52,135 nt of DNA from Nocardia pseudovaccinii NBRC 100343 (GTDB lineage Bacteria > Actinomycetota > Actinomycetes > Mycobacteriales > Mycobacteriaceae), in assembly GCF_001613225.1 (NCBI RefSeq), contig NZ_BDBY01000358.1, forward strand, positions 1-52,135, given 5' to 3'. The stretch's first letter is position 1; every line of letters starts with the position of its first letter. A model generated the notes under the pieces. The model searched no databases. It was not told where the DNA came from and saw only the letters and a list, made by a program, of their open reading frames with translations. A program made the position numbers and the translations under genes. This document shows positions 33,347-41,704 of the stretch, piece after piece.

Positions 33347-34108
33347 TCAAGGGACGAAGGCTTCGGCGATTTGGCGGGTCAGGGTGTCGCGGGCGGTGGC
33401 AAGGGATGGACCGTACCAGGTGAGGCTGCGGCCTTCGACCAAAGCGACAGGCAAGCCGGGGAATGCCTCGGGACCATCGGATCTGGTGAATACGTACGGC
33501 TCGTCAGGGAGCAGGACGAGTTCGACATCACGAGTCAGCTCGTCCTCGGAGACGTGCGGATAACGCTCGGTGCGGTCGACGTGCACGAGCCGGAGGCCGA
33601 GGCGCGCCGCCAGGTCACCGGTGAAGGTGTTGTGGCCGACCACCATCCAGGGGCTGCGCCAGATCGGAATGACCGTACGGCGCGGCGGCCCGGGATCTGT
33701 TGCTGCCCAGGATATTTCGGCCTCAACAAGCCAATCCGGCACCGGACCGTTCAGCGCTTCGGTGAAAAGTCGGCGCAGCGAGGCGAAACCCTCGTCCAGC
33801 GTTTCGATTCTGGTGACCCACACCGGGATTCCCGCATCGCGCAGCCGCTGCACATCGATGCGGCGATTCTCCTCCTGATTGGACAGCACCAGATCCGGTG
33901 CGAGCTCGATGATTCGGCGCACATTCGGATTCTTGGTGCCGCGAACCCGCTCGACGTCCAAGTCTTCGGGGTGTGTGCACCAATCCGTCGCCGCGACAAG
34001 GACTTCGGGGCGGCTCACCGCGACGGCCTCGGTCAGCGACGGAACCAGCGACACCACCCGGCGCACCGGGCGGTCGATGCGCACGGCCGCGCCCAGATCG
34101 TCGATCAT
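33347..34108 (-). CDS. BtuF-like helical-backbone metal receptor without signal peptide
   Basis: A 253-residue protein with the fold of cobalamin/ferric-siderophore binding proteins: RRVVSLVPSLTEAVAV, then ATDWCTHPEDL, RGTKNPNVRRIIELAPDLVLSN, and a second lobe ending near VEGRSLTWYGPS. The protein begins MIDDLGAAVRIDRPVRR, with no signal sequence or lipobox, so it should stay in the cytoplasm. No permease or ATPase adjoins it. A role as intracellular binder of a corrinoid or metal complex is inferred from the fold only. It overlaps the TetR stop by four bases. Confidence 0.82.
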   Translation of the reverse strand: MIDDLGAAVRIDRPVRRVVSLVPSLTEAVAVSRPEVLVAATDWCTHPEDLDVERVRGTKNPNVRRIIELAPDLVLSNQEENRRIDVQRLRDAGIPVWVTRIETLDEGFASLRRLFTEALNGPVPDWLVEAEISWAATDPGPPRRTVIPIWRSPWMVVGHNTFTGDLAARLGLRLVHVDRTERYPHVSEDELTRDVELVLLPDEPYVFTRSDGPEAFPGLPVALVEGRSLTWYGPSLATARDTLTRQIAEAFVP

Positions 34109-34629
34109 GACAGGACCCGACGGCAGAGGACGCGCAACTGTGCGGGTGGCACGGCTGGCAACATATTGCCCGCGCCTAGAACGAGCAGATAGAGGATCTG
34201 CGCCGTTTGCTCGGCATCTGCCTCGGCATATCCGCAGTCCGCGAGCAGCGTGCGCAACACACCGAGCCGGGTACCGTCGACGCGCTCCTTGGCCGCGGCC
34301 GCGATCGGGTCGTCCAGCGCCCAGGCCCGCACGGCAACCTCGATGGCGGCGGGCTCGTCATCCACGAGCACCAGATCGATGAGCAGGTCGAGCCGACCGC
34401 GCGGATCGAGGTCGGCGGCCTCGATCTCGCGCAGGTACCGCGTGGTGTGCATTTCCTCGAAGTAGGCCAGCAAAGCGGATTTGTAGCCGGGCATACCCGG
34501 AAAGTGGTGGTAGAAGGACCCGGTGCTGAGTCCGGTCGCCGCGACCAGCTTGTCGATCGTGAGTCCGGTCGGCCCGGCCGTACCGAGGATCACCAGCCCT
34601 GATGCCAACCATGATGCCTTGCCCGCCAC
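34105..34629 (-). CDS. TetR-family transcriptional regulator
   Basis: A regulator of about 174 residues. The helix-turn-helix is TIDKLVAATGLS followed by TGSFYHHFPGMPGYK, and the rest is a TetR ligand domain. I chose GTG 34629 (VAGKASWLASGL) because the ATG at 34677 would place an AT-rich operator-like dyad inside the gene and the extra residues are unlike the family. It shares an ATGA overlap with the BtuF-like gene and diverges from a small membrane protein, so it probably controls both. Confidence 0.85.
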   Translation of the reverse strand: MAGKASWLASGLVILGTAGPTGLTIDKLVAATGLSTGSFYHHFPGMPGYKSALLAYFEEMHTTRYLREIEAADLDPRGRLDLLIDLVLVDDEPAAIEVAVRAWALDDPIAAAAKERVDGTRLGVLRTLLADCGYAEADAEQTAQILYLLVLGAGNMLPAVPPAQLRVLCRRVLS

Positions 34630-34643
34630 GTTCGCCAGCCTAT

Positions 34644-34658
34644 AACATAAATTTTGTT
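34644..34658. promoter_or_regulatory. AT-rich dyad between divergent TetR and membrane-protein genes
   Basis: AACATAAATTTTGTT is an inverted repeat with seven-base arms and one mismatch, 15 bases before the TetR GTG. It is strikingly AT-rich in a high-GC region. It is the likely operator for this divergent pair. Confidence 0.55.
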
Positions 34659-34695
34659 CTGTTCTGGAGCGCACCATAATTCACGGGAGGTCGCG

Positions 34696-35166
34696 ATGAC
34701 CGCGCCAACCACACACACCGGGACATCCGCCCGGTGGGCCGCACCCGTGCATATGGCTGGTGCCACGCTCATCGGCCTCATCGGAGCGGTTCATCTGCTC
34801 GTCGTGCACATCTTCAACGGCCCCGACTCCGCGGGCGAAGAGGTGGTCGACGAATTGTCCAGACGCACCCCCACAGCCTTGTTCGACGGTGACAGACGGG
34901 TCAGCGTCTTCGATCTGAATACCGGCTACAGCGTCGGAATGGGCCTGCTGGGGCTGCTTTTCGGGGTGCTGGTGATCAGCGCGGTCCGAGCCGCGCCACA
35001 GTTGATCGCCCGCTGGTCGTTGTTCAATCTCGGCTGCGTGGTGGCGGCGGGCGGTCTCTGCTGTATTGCCGCGCTGTATTTTCCGCTGCCGGTGATAGTG
35101 CTGTCCGGCATTGCCACATTGTGTTTTGCGGCCGTGCTGATAGCCGGGCCGATCGAACAGCACTGA
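34696..35166 (+). CDS. Small four-helix membrane protein
   Basis: A 156-residue protein with four predicted membrane helices (about 21-36, 82-99, 111-131 and 133-150). A polar loop after the first helix has NGPDSAGEEVVDELSRRTP. It resembles the LIC_13387-like group of unknown function. ATG 34696 has GGGAGG six bases upstream. It is divergent from the TetR-BtuF-like pair and is a probable TetR target. Confidence 0.8.
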   Translation: MTAPTTHTGTSARWAAPVHMAGATLIGLIGAVHLLVVHIFNGPDSAGEEVVDELSRRTPTALFDGDRRVSVFDLNTGYSVGMGLLGLLFGVLVISAVRAAPQLIARWSLFNLGCVVAAGGLCCIAALYFPLPVIVLSGIATLCFAAVLIAGPIEQH

Positions 35167-35173
35167 ACCGAAG

Positions 35174-35941
35174 TCAGCGATCCAGGGCTTCGTAGAGCGC
35201 GCGGATGTCGCGCAGCCCAGCCGCGGCCGTCGGTTCGTCCTCGGCGATCATGCGCAGGGCGCGACGTAGCAAGGTCGGGTCCAGATCATCGATGGCGGGG
35301 CGGAATTCGAGCTTCGGGAGGTCGGGCAGTTGAATGCTGTCACCGTAGGGGTCGTCGGAAACTGCGGGGGTCGTGTCACGTTCGATGCCGACGATGAGGG
35401 TATCCAGGTCGAGGCCGCGCAGGGTGAGGATTTCACGAGGACGCTCGTCAAGACGTTCGGCGAGCAGATAGCAGACCGCGGCCACATGTTTGCACGGCCA
35501 GCCGGGATCCGGGCAGGTGCAGGAGAAGTCGAGATCGGCGGCAGTGGTCGGGAGCAGATGTTCGCCGAGGCTCGTCGGCAAAGCGCCGGAGGCGATTTCG
35601 GCCAGTACGCCCGGTGTGGTCCGGATGGTCTCGATGAGCAGTTCGAGTTCCTCGTCGCGCAGTGGCCGGATGGCGAATACCGAGGTGAACGGGCGCGGCT
35701 GACTCCCTTGGACTTCCGCGGTGACCGCACCGGGTTCGATCCGATAGCTGACGACCTGCCCGGCTCGGGCGTAGGTGCGGCCGCGGGCGAGTCGACCGGG
35801 TTCGGCCATATGCTCGACCGCCTCGATCAGCGCCTTGCCCCACCAGGTTCGTCCGAATCCGCCACGGCGGCTGCGTGCTTCGACCCCACCGCGCACCGGG
35901 CGGCGTTTGCCGTACTTGCTGTAATCCTCGAAGGGACTCAA
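35174..35941 (-). CDS. SWIM zinc-finger protein, helicase partner
   Basis: A 255-residue protein. After an N-terminal FEDYSKYGKRRPVRGG and RTWWGKAL segment comes a SWIM zinc site, FSCTCPDPGWPCKHVAAVCYLL, near residues 137-158 (CxC...CxH). SWIM fingers bind DNA or protein and often go with SNF2 helicases. The start is TTG 35941, sharing bases with the helicase stop (TTGA). Homologues start at this residue, so the rare start and coupling look real. It is the last gene of the run. Confidence 0.85.
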   Translation of the reverse strand: MSPFEDYSKYGKRRPVRGGVEARSRRGGFGRTWWGKALIEAVEHMAEPGRLARGRTYARAGQVVSYRIEPGAVTAEVQGSQPRPFTSVFAIRPLRDEELELLIETIRTTPGVLAEIASGALPTSLGEHLLPTTAADLDFSCTCPDPGWPCKHVAAVCYLLAERLDERPREILTLRGLDLDTLIVGIERDTTPAVSDDPYGDSIQLPDLPKLEFRPAIDDLDPTLLRRALRMIAEDEPTAAAGLRDIRALYEALDR

Positions 35942-38892
35942 TCGCCGACCGCCTCCGCGCCGAGGGCGAAGAGCCGGTGCAGTTCGTCCGTGCTCAATTC
36001 GGTGATCCAGTTCTCGCCCGCACCGATGGCCAGATCGGCGAGTTGGCGTTTGCCGCTGATCATTTCGTCGATCTTCTCCTCGATGGTGTCGACGCAGATC
36101 AGTTTGCGCACCTGCACATTGCGCTGCTGACCGATCCGGAAGGCGCGGTCGGTCGCTTGGTTCTCGACGGCCGGATTCCACCAACGATCCAGGTGCACAA
36201 CATGGTTGGCCGCCGTGAGATTCAGGCCGGTGCCACCAGCCTTGAGCGACAGCAGCATCAGCGGTGGACCATCCGGTTCCTGGAAGCGCTCGACCATGGT
36301 GTCGCGGTGCTTCTTCGGCACGCCACCGTGCAGGAACGGAATCTTCGTACCGAAGCGCTCGATCAGATAGGGCGCGATGAGCTCGCCGAATTCGCGGAAC
36401 TGGGTGAACAGCAATGCCTTCTCGCCATCTGCCAGCACCGCATCGAGGACGTCCTCCACTAGAGCGAGCTTGCCGGAGCGGTGACTGCCGCGGTGCAGCA
36501 CGCCGGAGCCGTCGCCGAGGAAATGCGCGGGATGGTTGCAGACCTGTTTGAGCCTGGTCAGCGCGCCGAGCACCGCGCCCTTGCGCGCCATACCCTTCGC
36601 ATCCTTCAGTTTGGCCATCATGTCGTCGACGACCGCCTGGTACAGCGCCGCCTGCTCCACGGTCAGGTTGGCGCGCACCGTCATCTCCAGCTTCTCCGGC
36701 AGATCGCTGATGACGGCGGGATCGGTTTTCACCCGGCGCAGCACGAACGGCTGCGTAACGGTGCGCAGGCGGCTGATGGCGTTCTCGTCCCGATCGCGTT
36801 CGATCGGCACGGCGAACCGGGCACGGAAAGTCTGTGCGCTACCGAGCACCTTCGGCATCGTGAAGTCCAGAATCGAGCGCAATTCCTCGAGGCGGTTCTC
36901 CACCGGAGTTCCGGTGAGCGCCAACCGATGTCGGGCAGGTACCGCCCGCGCCGCCTTCGCCTGTCTGGTCCCCGCGTTCTTGATGTGCTGCGCCTCGTCG
37001 AGCACCAAGCGATCCCACTGCTGCCGCGCCAATTCGGCTGCGTCCCTCGCCAGGAGCGAATAGGTGGTGATCACCAGGTCCGCGTCCGCAACGGCTTCGT
37101 CCAGATCCGCGCCCGACTCGCGGCCGACACCGTGGTGCACTAAAACCCGCAGATCGGGGGCGAATCGCTCCGCCTCGCGCTGCCAGTTGCCGACGACCGA
37201 CATCGGGCATACGAGCAGGGTCGGCCCTGGTGCACCGTCGCCACCGGGCGCCTCCTGCCCGCTAACGCGCGCATCGCGGTCGTCCCGGCGCCGCGCTGCA
37301 CCCCGCCGTCTCACATCGCGCAGCGAAACGACCTGTGCGTCCTCGGACCGCGCAGTACCGGTCTGCCGGTGTGCCAGTTGGCGATCGACCTCGCGTTCAT
37401 GTACCAAGAGCGCCAAGACCTGTACGGTCTTACCCAGGCCCATGTCGTCGGCCAGGATTCCGCCCACCCCGTAGCGACTCATGGTGGCGAGCCAGGCCAA
37501 CCCACGCTCCTGATAGGGCCGCAGCTGCGCCTTCAGGCCGACCGGCGCACTCACCGGAACCGGGTCGCGGGTCTGGTCCAAAAGGTCCGCGGCCCAACCG
37601 GTTGCGCTCACCTCGGTGATCGGAACCTTTTCGACATGGCCGGTGACGAGTTCGCCGACCAGATCGGCGAAGGTGATTTCGGTGTCGTCGAGATGGGCGG
37701 CGACATAGCGGGCGGCAGCGGCCAGCACCTTGTGGTCGGCCTGCACCCATTCGCCGCGCAGCTGCACCAGATCCGATTTCGAGCGGACCAGCCGTTCCAT
37801 CTCGGCCTTGGTCAGCACGGTATCGCCGAGGGCGAGTTCCCAACGATAGGAGACGAGTCCGCGCATGCCGACCGTGCTCTCGGCGGCAGGTACGCCGCTC
37901 TCCACGCGCAGCCGCATGGTCGGGGCGCTGATATTCCAAGCGCGCGGCAGCAGCAGCCGCACACCCGCCGCCTGCAGCGCATGTGCACCGTGTTCGACCA
38001 GGTCCGCGACCACCTCGGTCGGCAGCAGCAGGTCCATCGACTGCGGATCGTTCGGCAGGTCGCGCAGGCGCGGATAGGCCCGCGTCGCCTCCCCCAGCTT
38101 CTCGATCGCGGTGCGGACCAGCACCGGATCACCCAGCAGCGGAACCGGATTCGGCGCTTCACCGTCGGCACGCAGACAGACCTGCAGTCGCCACAGCGCC
38201 ACCACGTCATCGGCATCGGTATCGGCCTCGCCGAGCGCGATATCGCCCTCGGGCTCCAGCAGGCGCAGCACCAACTCGGGCTCGTCCCCGGTCAGACTCG
38301 CCCGCCAGCGTTCCAGCACCTCGGCCAGCTGATGGCTGCCGCCATCCAGGGCGACATCACCGATGAGCGCGGCCACCAGTGGATGCGCCGACGGCGGCGG
38401 ATCCATCAACTCCCGGACGATCGGATCGGCGAGTTCGGTGACCATATCCTCGAGCAGCATCCCCGGCTTCCCCGCGACGCGCAGTGCGGGCGGCATCGCC
38501 ACCGCCAACTCCGCCAGCCAGGCCCGCTGACGCTCGCCGCCGACCAACCGCCAGCGCACCCACCACTGCCCGTCGTCGCGGCGCAGCTCGGGCACCACCC
38601 GCCCGGCCCGCACCCACCGCTCGACACCGTGCGCAACGTGCGCGAGAAACCGCAGATCCCCCGAAACCGCATCGACCGGCAGCCGCTGTCGCAGCGCGAC
38701 CGCGGCCGCCGCAGGCACCATCGCATGCGCCCTGACCTGCTCGGTCGCCCCCTGCGACCCGCTGACGAGCACCTGTGCCCGATGCCGGAACTTCGACGCC
38801 GTCAGCACCCCGCCCAACGGTTCGGGTAGCGCGACCGGGGCCTCCTGCCAGAGCAGCAAGCCCGATCCCGGCGACCACAGACCGTGCAGCAT
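35938..38892 (-). CDS. SNF2-family DEAD/DEAH helicase (HelZ type)
   Basis: A 984-residue ATP-dependent DNA translocase. An N-terminal region of about 350 residues leads to a bacterial SNF2-associated domain (SYRWELALGD... about 350-450). The helicase motifs follow: I in DDMGLGKT (about 482-489), II in LDEAQHIKN, III in LTGTPVEN, V in LSLKAGGTGLNL and VI in DRAFRIGQQRNV. Between motifs I and Ia is an unusual charged insertion of about 55 residues (37225-37397), rich in Arg and Asp. Mycobacterial HelZ is the nearest known protein; its role is not settled. ATG 38892 follows GGATGGGG; a TTG at 38904 is an alternative. Confidence 0.92.
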   Translation of the reverse strand: MLHGLWSPGSGLLLWQEAPVALPEPLGGVLTASKFRHRAQVLVSGSQGATEQVRAHAMVPAAAAVALRQRLPVDAVSGDLRFLAHVAHGVERWVRAGRVVPELRRDDGQWWVRWRLVGGERQRAWLAELAVAMPPALRVAGKPGMLLEDMVTELADPIVRELMDPPPSAHPLVAALIGDVALDGGSHQLAEVLERWRASLTGDEPELVLRLLEPEGDIALGEADTDADDVVALWRLQVCLRADGEAPNPVPLLGDPVLVRTAIEKLGEATRAYPRLRDLPNDPQSMDLLLPTEVVADLVEHGAHALQAAGVRLLLPRAWNISAPTMRLRVESGVPAAESTVGMRGLVSYRWELALGDTVLTKAEMERLVRSKSDLVQLRGEWVQADHKVLAAAARYVAAHLDDTEITFADLVGELVTGHVEKVPITEVSATGWAADLLDQTRDPVPVSAPVGLKAQLRPYQERGLAWLATMSRYGVGGILADDMGLGKTVQVLALLVHEREVDRQLAHRQTGTARSEDAQVVSLRDVRRRGAARRRDDRDARVSGQEAPGGDGAPGPTLLVCPMSVVGNWQREAERFAPDLRVLVHHGVGRESGADLDEAVADADLVITTYSLLARDAAELARQQWDRLVLDEAQHIKNAGTRQAKAARAVPARHRLALTGTPVENRLEELRSILDFTMPKVLGSAQTFRARFAVPIERDRDENAISRLRTVTQPFVLRRVKTDPAVISDLPEKLEMTVRANLTVEQAALYQAVVDDMMAKLKDAKGMARKGAVLGALTRLKQVCNHPAHFLGDGSGVLHRGSHRSGKLALVEDVLDAVLADGEKALLFTQFREFGELIAPYLIERFGTKIPFLHGGVPKKHRDTMVERFQEPDGPPLMLLSLKAGGTGLNLTAANHVVHLDRWWNPAVENQATDRAFRIGQQRNVQVRKLICVDTIEEKIDEMISGKRQLADLAIGAGENWITELSTDELHRLFALGAEAVGD

Positions 38893-38947
38893 CACCCCAT
38901 CCAATCAGGCGGGTCCGACAGACGCCGCGGCCATCCTCGTAGGGGCC

Positions 38948-39355
38948 TCAGTCGAGTTCGTAATCGAACCAGATCTGGTGCACACCGTCGGTATCGACGG
39001 TGAGACCGCCGGTGCCGGTGATACCGGCCAGCGCACCGGTGCCACTGGTGGGCACGATGGTGAAGAACTCGGCCGTGCGGTCGGTGCCGAGGGTGGTCGC
39101 CGAATGCGCGAAGTTGAAGCTGCCCGCGCGATCGTGCAGCGCGCCCTCGAACGATTCCATGGCGACATACGTCCCCGCACCCGTCGCCTGGTCGAAGGCG
39201 GCGGTGAAGAGAGTCGCGGACCGACCGGTGATCTCGCCCGCGAACTCCTTCTCGATCTGCGCGATGCCGACCGGCAGCGCGGTGGCGATGGCCGGATCCG
39301 GCACGACATCGGTTGGGGTGAAGGAGGCGACGGAGAAGGTGCCGATTGCTTTCAT
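38948..39355 (-). CDS. DUF3224 protein
   Basis: A 135-residue soluble protein matching DUF3224, an allene-oxide-cyclase-like beta barrel. Visible marks are AQIEKEFAGEITGRS, TYVAMESFEGALHDRAGSF and IVPTSGTGALAGITGTG. The biochemical role is unknown. ATG 39355 is the first in-frame start that leaves the conserved domain whole. It lies between benE and the helicase, with gaps of 34 and 55 bases, so it may belong to one transcript. Confidence 0.88.
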   Translation of the reverse strand: MKAIGTFSVASFTPTDVVPDPAIATALPVGIAQIEKEFAGEITGRSATLFTAAFDQATGAGTYVAMESFEGALHDRAGSFNFAHSATTLGTDRTAEFFTIVPTSGTGALAGITGTGGLTVDTDGVHQIWFDYELD

Positions 39356-39389
39356 GCGGCGGAGCGTAACGGCAGGTACCGACAACTTT

Positions 39390-40607
39390 TCACGAGTCTT
39401 TGCGGTGGGCGAGGACCTTGCGCACGACAAGACCGACGACCAGTGCCCAGAAGGCCGCGCCGATGCCGAGGAACCCGACACCGGACGCGGCGATCAGAAA
39501 GGTGACAACGCCCGCCTCGCGGTGCTGTTCGGATTTCAGGGCACCGGCAAGGGCGGCCGCGAGAGTCGCCAGCAGGGCAAGGCCCGCAACGGTTTCCAGC
39601 GTGCCCTTGGGCGCGGTGGCGATCAGGGTGACCAGCGCCGCCGAGCCGAGGGCGAGAATCAGATAGGAGGCACCCGCGGTGCAGGCGGCGATCCAGCGGC
39701 GCTTCGGATCCGGATGAGCGGCGGGCGCGGCCGAGAGCGCGGCACTGATCGCGGCCAGGTTGATGGCGTGCCCACCCGCCGGTGCGCCCAGAACCGTGCC
39801 GATACCGGTGACCGACATCGAAGCGCGCCAAGGGACTTGGTAATCGAAGGACTTCATCACGGCGGTGCCCGGAATGTTCTGCGAGGCCATGGTGACGATG
39901 TAGAGCGGAATGGCGATACCGATCATCGCCTGCCAACTCCAGTGCGGCACTGTCAGTTCGAGCGAGGGGCGCATCGCCGCGAGATCGAGATGCTTGTGCT
40001 GCACCGCGATACTGATCCCCGCCCCGATCGCCGCGGTCGCGAAGGCCGCGATCACCGCCCAGCGCTTGGCGAATCGCTGCAGCACCAGCCAGACCACGAT
40101 CACCGGCACCACCACCGCCGGACTGGCCTGCACGGCCTTCACCGGCGCGAGACACAGCGGCAGCAGCACACCGGCGAGCATGGCCTGCGCGATCTCCACC
40201 GGAATCGCGGCCACCAGGTTGCCGAGCCGCTGCCACAGTCCGGTGATCACGATCAGCACACCGGTTATCGCGAACGCCCCGACCGCCGCGGCCCAGCCAC
40301 CGGCGACCGAACCGGTGCCAGCGAGCAGTGCCGCACCCGGCGTCGACCAAGCCAGTGTGATCGGCAACCGATACCGATAACTGAGCAGCATCATCCCGAT
40401 GGCCAGCGTGAGGCAGAGCACGAGCAGTCCCGACGCCGCCTGTGCCGGGGTGGCCCCGACCGCCGTCAACCCGCTCAGCACCACCGCGAACGAGCTGGTG
40501 AATCCGACCAGCGCGGTGACGACACCGGCCCCGACCGGCTGCGCGAGCCGCGCCTCACGGTGGACCGGTGCCGGGGTGTCGGCGAGCGCCGGGGAAAGCC
40601 TGGACAT
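39390..40607 (-). CDS. benE: Benzoate/H+ symporter (BenE family)
   Basis: A 405-residue membrane protein with about twelve helices. BenE family marks are present: ITLAWSTPGAALL in the first third and PAGGHAINLAAISAAL in the second half, the two Pro/Gly-rich half-helices of this transporter fold. It would import benzoate or a similar aromatic acid with protons. No benzoate-degradation gene adjoins it, so the substrate is open. ATG 40607 is used. A long inverted repeat lies 22-62 bases upstream. Confidence 0.9.
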   Translation of the reverse strand: MSRLSPALADTPAPVHREARLAQPVGAGVVTALVGFTSSFAVVLSGLTAVGATPAQAASGLLVLCLTLAIGMMLLSYRYRLPITLAWSTPGAALLAGTGSVAGGWAAAVGAFAITGVLIVITGLWQRLGNLVAAIPVEIAQAMLAGVLLPLCLAPVKAVQASPAVVVPVIVVWLVLQRFAKRWAVIAAFATAAIGAGISIAVQHKHLDLAAMRPSLELTVPHWSWQAMIGIAIPLYIVTMASQNIPGTAVMKSFDYQVPWRASMSVTGIGTVLGAPAGGHAINLAAISAALSAAPAAHPDPKRRWIAACTAGASYLILALGSAALVTLIATAPKGTLETVAGLALLATLAAALAGALKSEQHREAGVVTFLIAASGVGFLGIGAAFWALVVGLVVRKVLAHRKDS

Positions 40608-40628
40608 TTCTGGAATTCTCCCCGGTCA

Positions 40629-40669
40629 TCAGTCCAGTTGTCACAGCCAGTCCCCGGAAACTGGACTGA
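40629..40669. repeat. Long inverted repeat upstream of benE
   Basis: TCAGTCCAGTT (40629-40639) and AACTGGACTGA (40659-40669) are perfect 11-base arms with a 19-base spacer; the spacer holds a third CCAGTCC. Centre-to-centre spacing of the arms is 30 bases, about three helical turns. It could be a two-site operator or a leader hairpin for benE. Confidence 0.55.
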
Positions 40670-40732
40670 ATTGTGTGGCATCCGGCTAGGGTGAATCGCC
40701 GAAACCGCACTCAATTCGAACGTGGACGTACC

Positions 40733-40788
40733 AACTGATTTGGCGTGTATATGGGTAACTCGTCGGGTACACCCAAAACTGATGTGGC
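40733..40788 (+). repeat. Direct repeat upstream of the sulfurtransferase gene
   Basis: AACTGATTTGGC (40733-40744) and AACTGATGTGGC (40777-40788) agree at 11 of 12 bases, 44 bases apart, about four helical turns. They lie in the 271-base gap between divergent benE and the sulfurtransferase gene, which otherwise holds the benE inverted repeat and no gene. Binding of a direct-repeat regulator is possible. Confidence 0.4.
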
Positions 40789-40878
40789 AGATGACGCAAG
40801 ACCTGTACGCAGGCATAGCGGCTCTTACTAGTATGGCCTGAATATTCGGGGAGGCAGAACAGAGAGGCGGAACAGAGC

Positions 40879-41700
40879 TTGTTGAGCGCGGTGCTGATCT
40901 CGGCGGATGAGCTTCGGGAAGTATTGGCGGACAAGCGGGTTCGTCTACTCGATGTGCGGTGGGCACTCGGTGATCCGGACGGCCCGCAGCATTATCTGGA
41001 CGGACATATTCCCGGCGCGGTCTTCGTCGATCTGGAGACCGAACTGGCCGCACCGCCATCACCCGCGCGCGGGCGGCATCCGCTGCCCGATCCCGCGCAG
41101 CTCGAAAAATGCGCACGCAGCTGGGGTCTACGGACCGGCGATCCGGTGGTCGTCTACGACGCGACGGGTGGCATGGCGGCGGCGCGGGCCTGGTGGCTGC
41201 TGCGCTGGGCCGGGATCGCGGACGTGCGGATTCTCGACGGGGGTCTGCCCGCGTGGACCGGTTCGGGCGGCGCGATCGCCTCCGGCGAGGAGGACGATCC
41301 CGAACTCGGTGACGTCGAGGTGAATCCGGGGCAGCTGCCGGTCATCAATGCCGATGCGGCCGCCAAATGGTCCGGTGTACTGCTCGACGCACGCGCGGGC
41401 GAACGCTACCGCGGCGAGGTGGAACCGGTCGATCCGCAGGCGGGCCACATTCCGGGCGCGATCAGCGCACCGACCGCGGAGAACCTCGACGCCGACGGAC
41501 GGTTCCGCAGCGTGGACGTTTTGCAACATCGCTTCGCCGCATTCGGGTCCGGGCCGGTCGCGGTCTATTGCGGATCGGGTGTGACCGCCGCCCACCAGAT
41601 CGCGGCACTCGCCGCCGCAGGCATCGAAGCGGCGCTGTATCCGGGCTCGTGGTCGCAATGGTCGAACGACCCGAAACGCCCGGTCGCCACCGGGGCATAG
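40879..41700 (+). CDS. Sulfurtransferase with two rhodanese domains
   Basis: A 273-residue thiosulfate or 3-mercaptopyruvate sulfurtransferase. The N-terminal rhodanese domain is inactive (VVYDATGG where a Cys would be). The C-terminal one has the active Cys231 in YCGSGVTA, a loop closer to mercaptopyruvate sulfurtransferase (CGSGVTA) than to thiosulfate rhodanese. Tandem TTG codons at 40879 and 40882, with GAGGCGG upstream, are the likely start; GTG 40891 is an alternative. It acts in the cytoplasm. Confidence 0.9.
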   Translation: MLSAVLISADELREVLADKRVRLLDVRWALGDPDGPQHYLDGHIPGAVFVDLETELAAPPSPARGRHPLPDPAQLEKCARSWGLRTGDPVVVYDATGGMAAARAWWLLRWAGIADVRILDGGLPAWTGSGGAIASGEEDDPELGDVEVNPGQLPVINADAAAKWSGVLLDARAGERYRGEVEPVDPQAGHIPGAISAPTAENLDADGRFRSVDVLQHRFAAFGSGPVAVYCGSGVTAAHQIAALAAAGIEAALYPGSWSQWSNDPKRPVATGA

Positions 41701-41704
41701 CTCG

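Noticed and set aside
37369..38829. 486-codon plus-strand frame opposite the helicase
   Set aside because: Gln/His/Arg-rich shadow; the helicase motifs are on the minus strand.
40746..40772. GTGTA...TACAC inverted repeat near the sulfurtransferase promoter
   Set aside because: Five-base arms about 17 bases apart are likely by chance in a region already rich in repeats.
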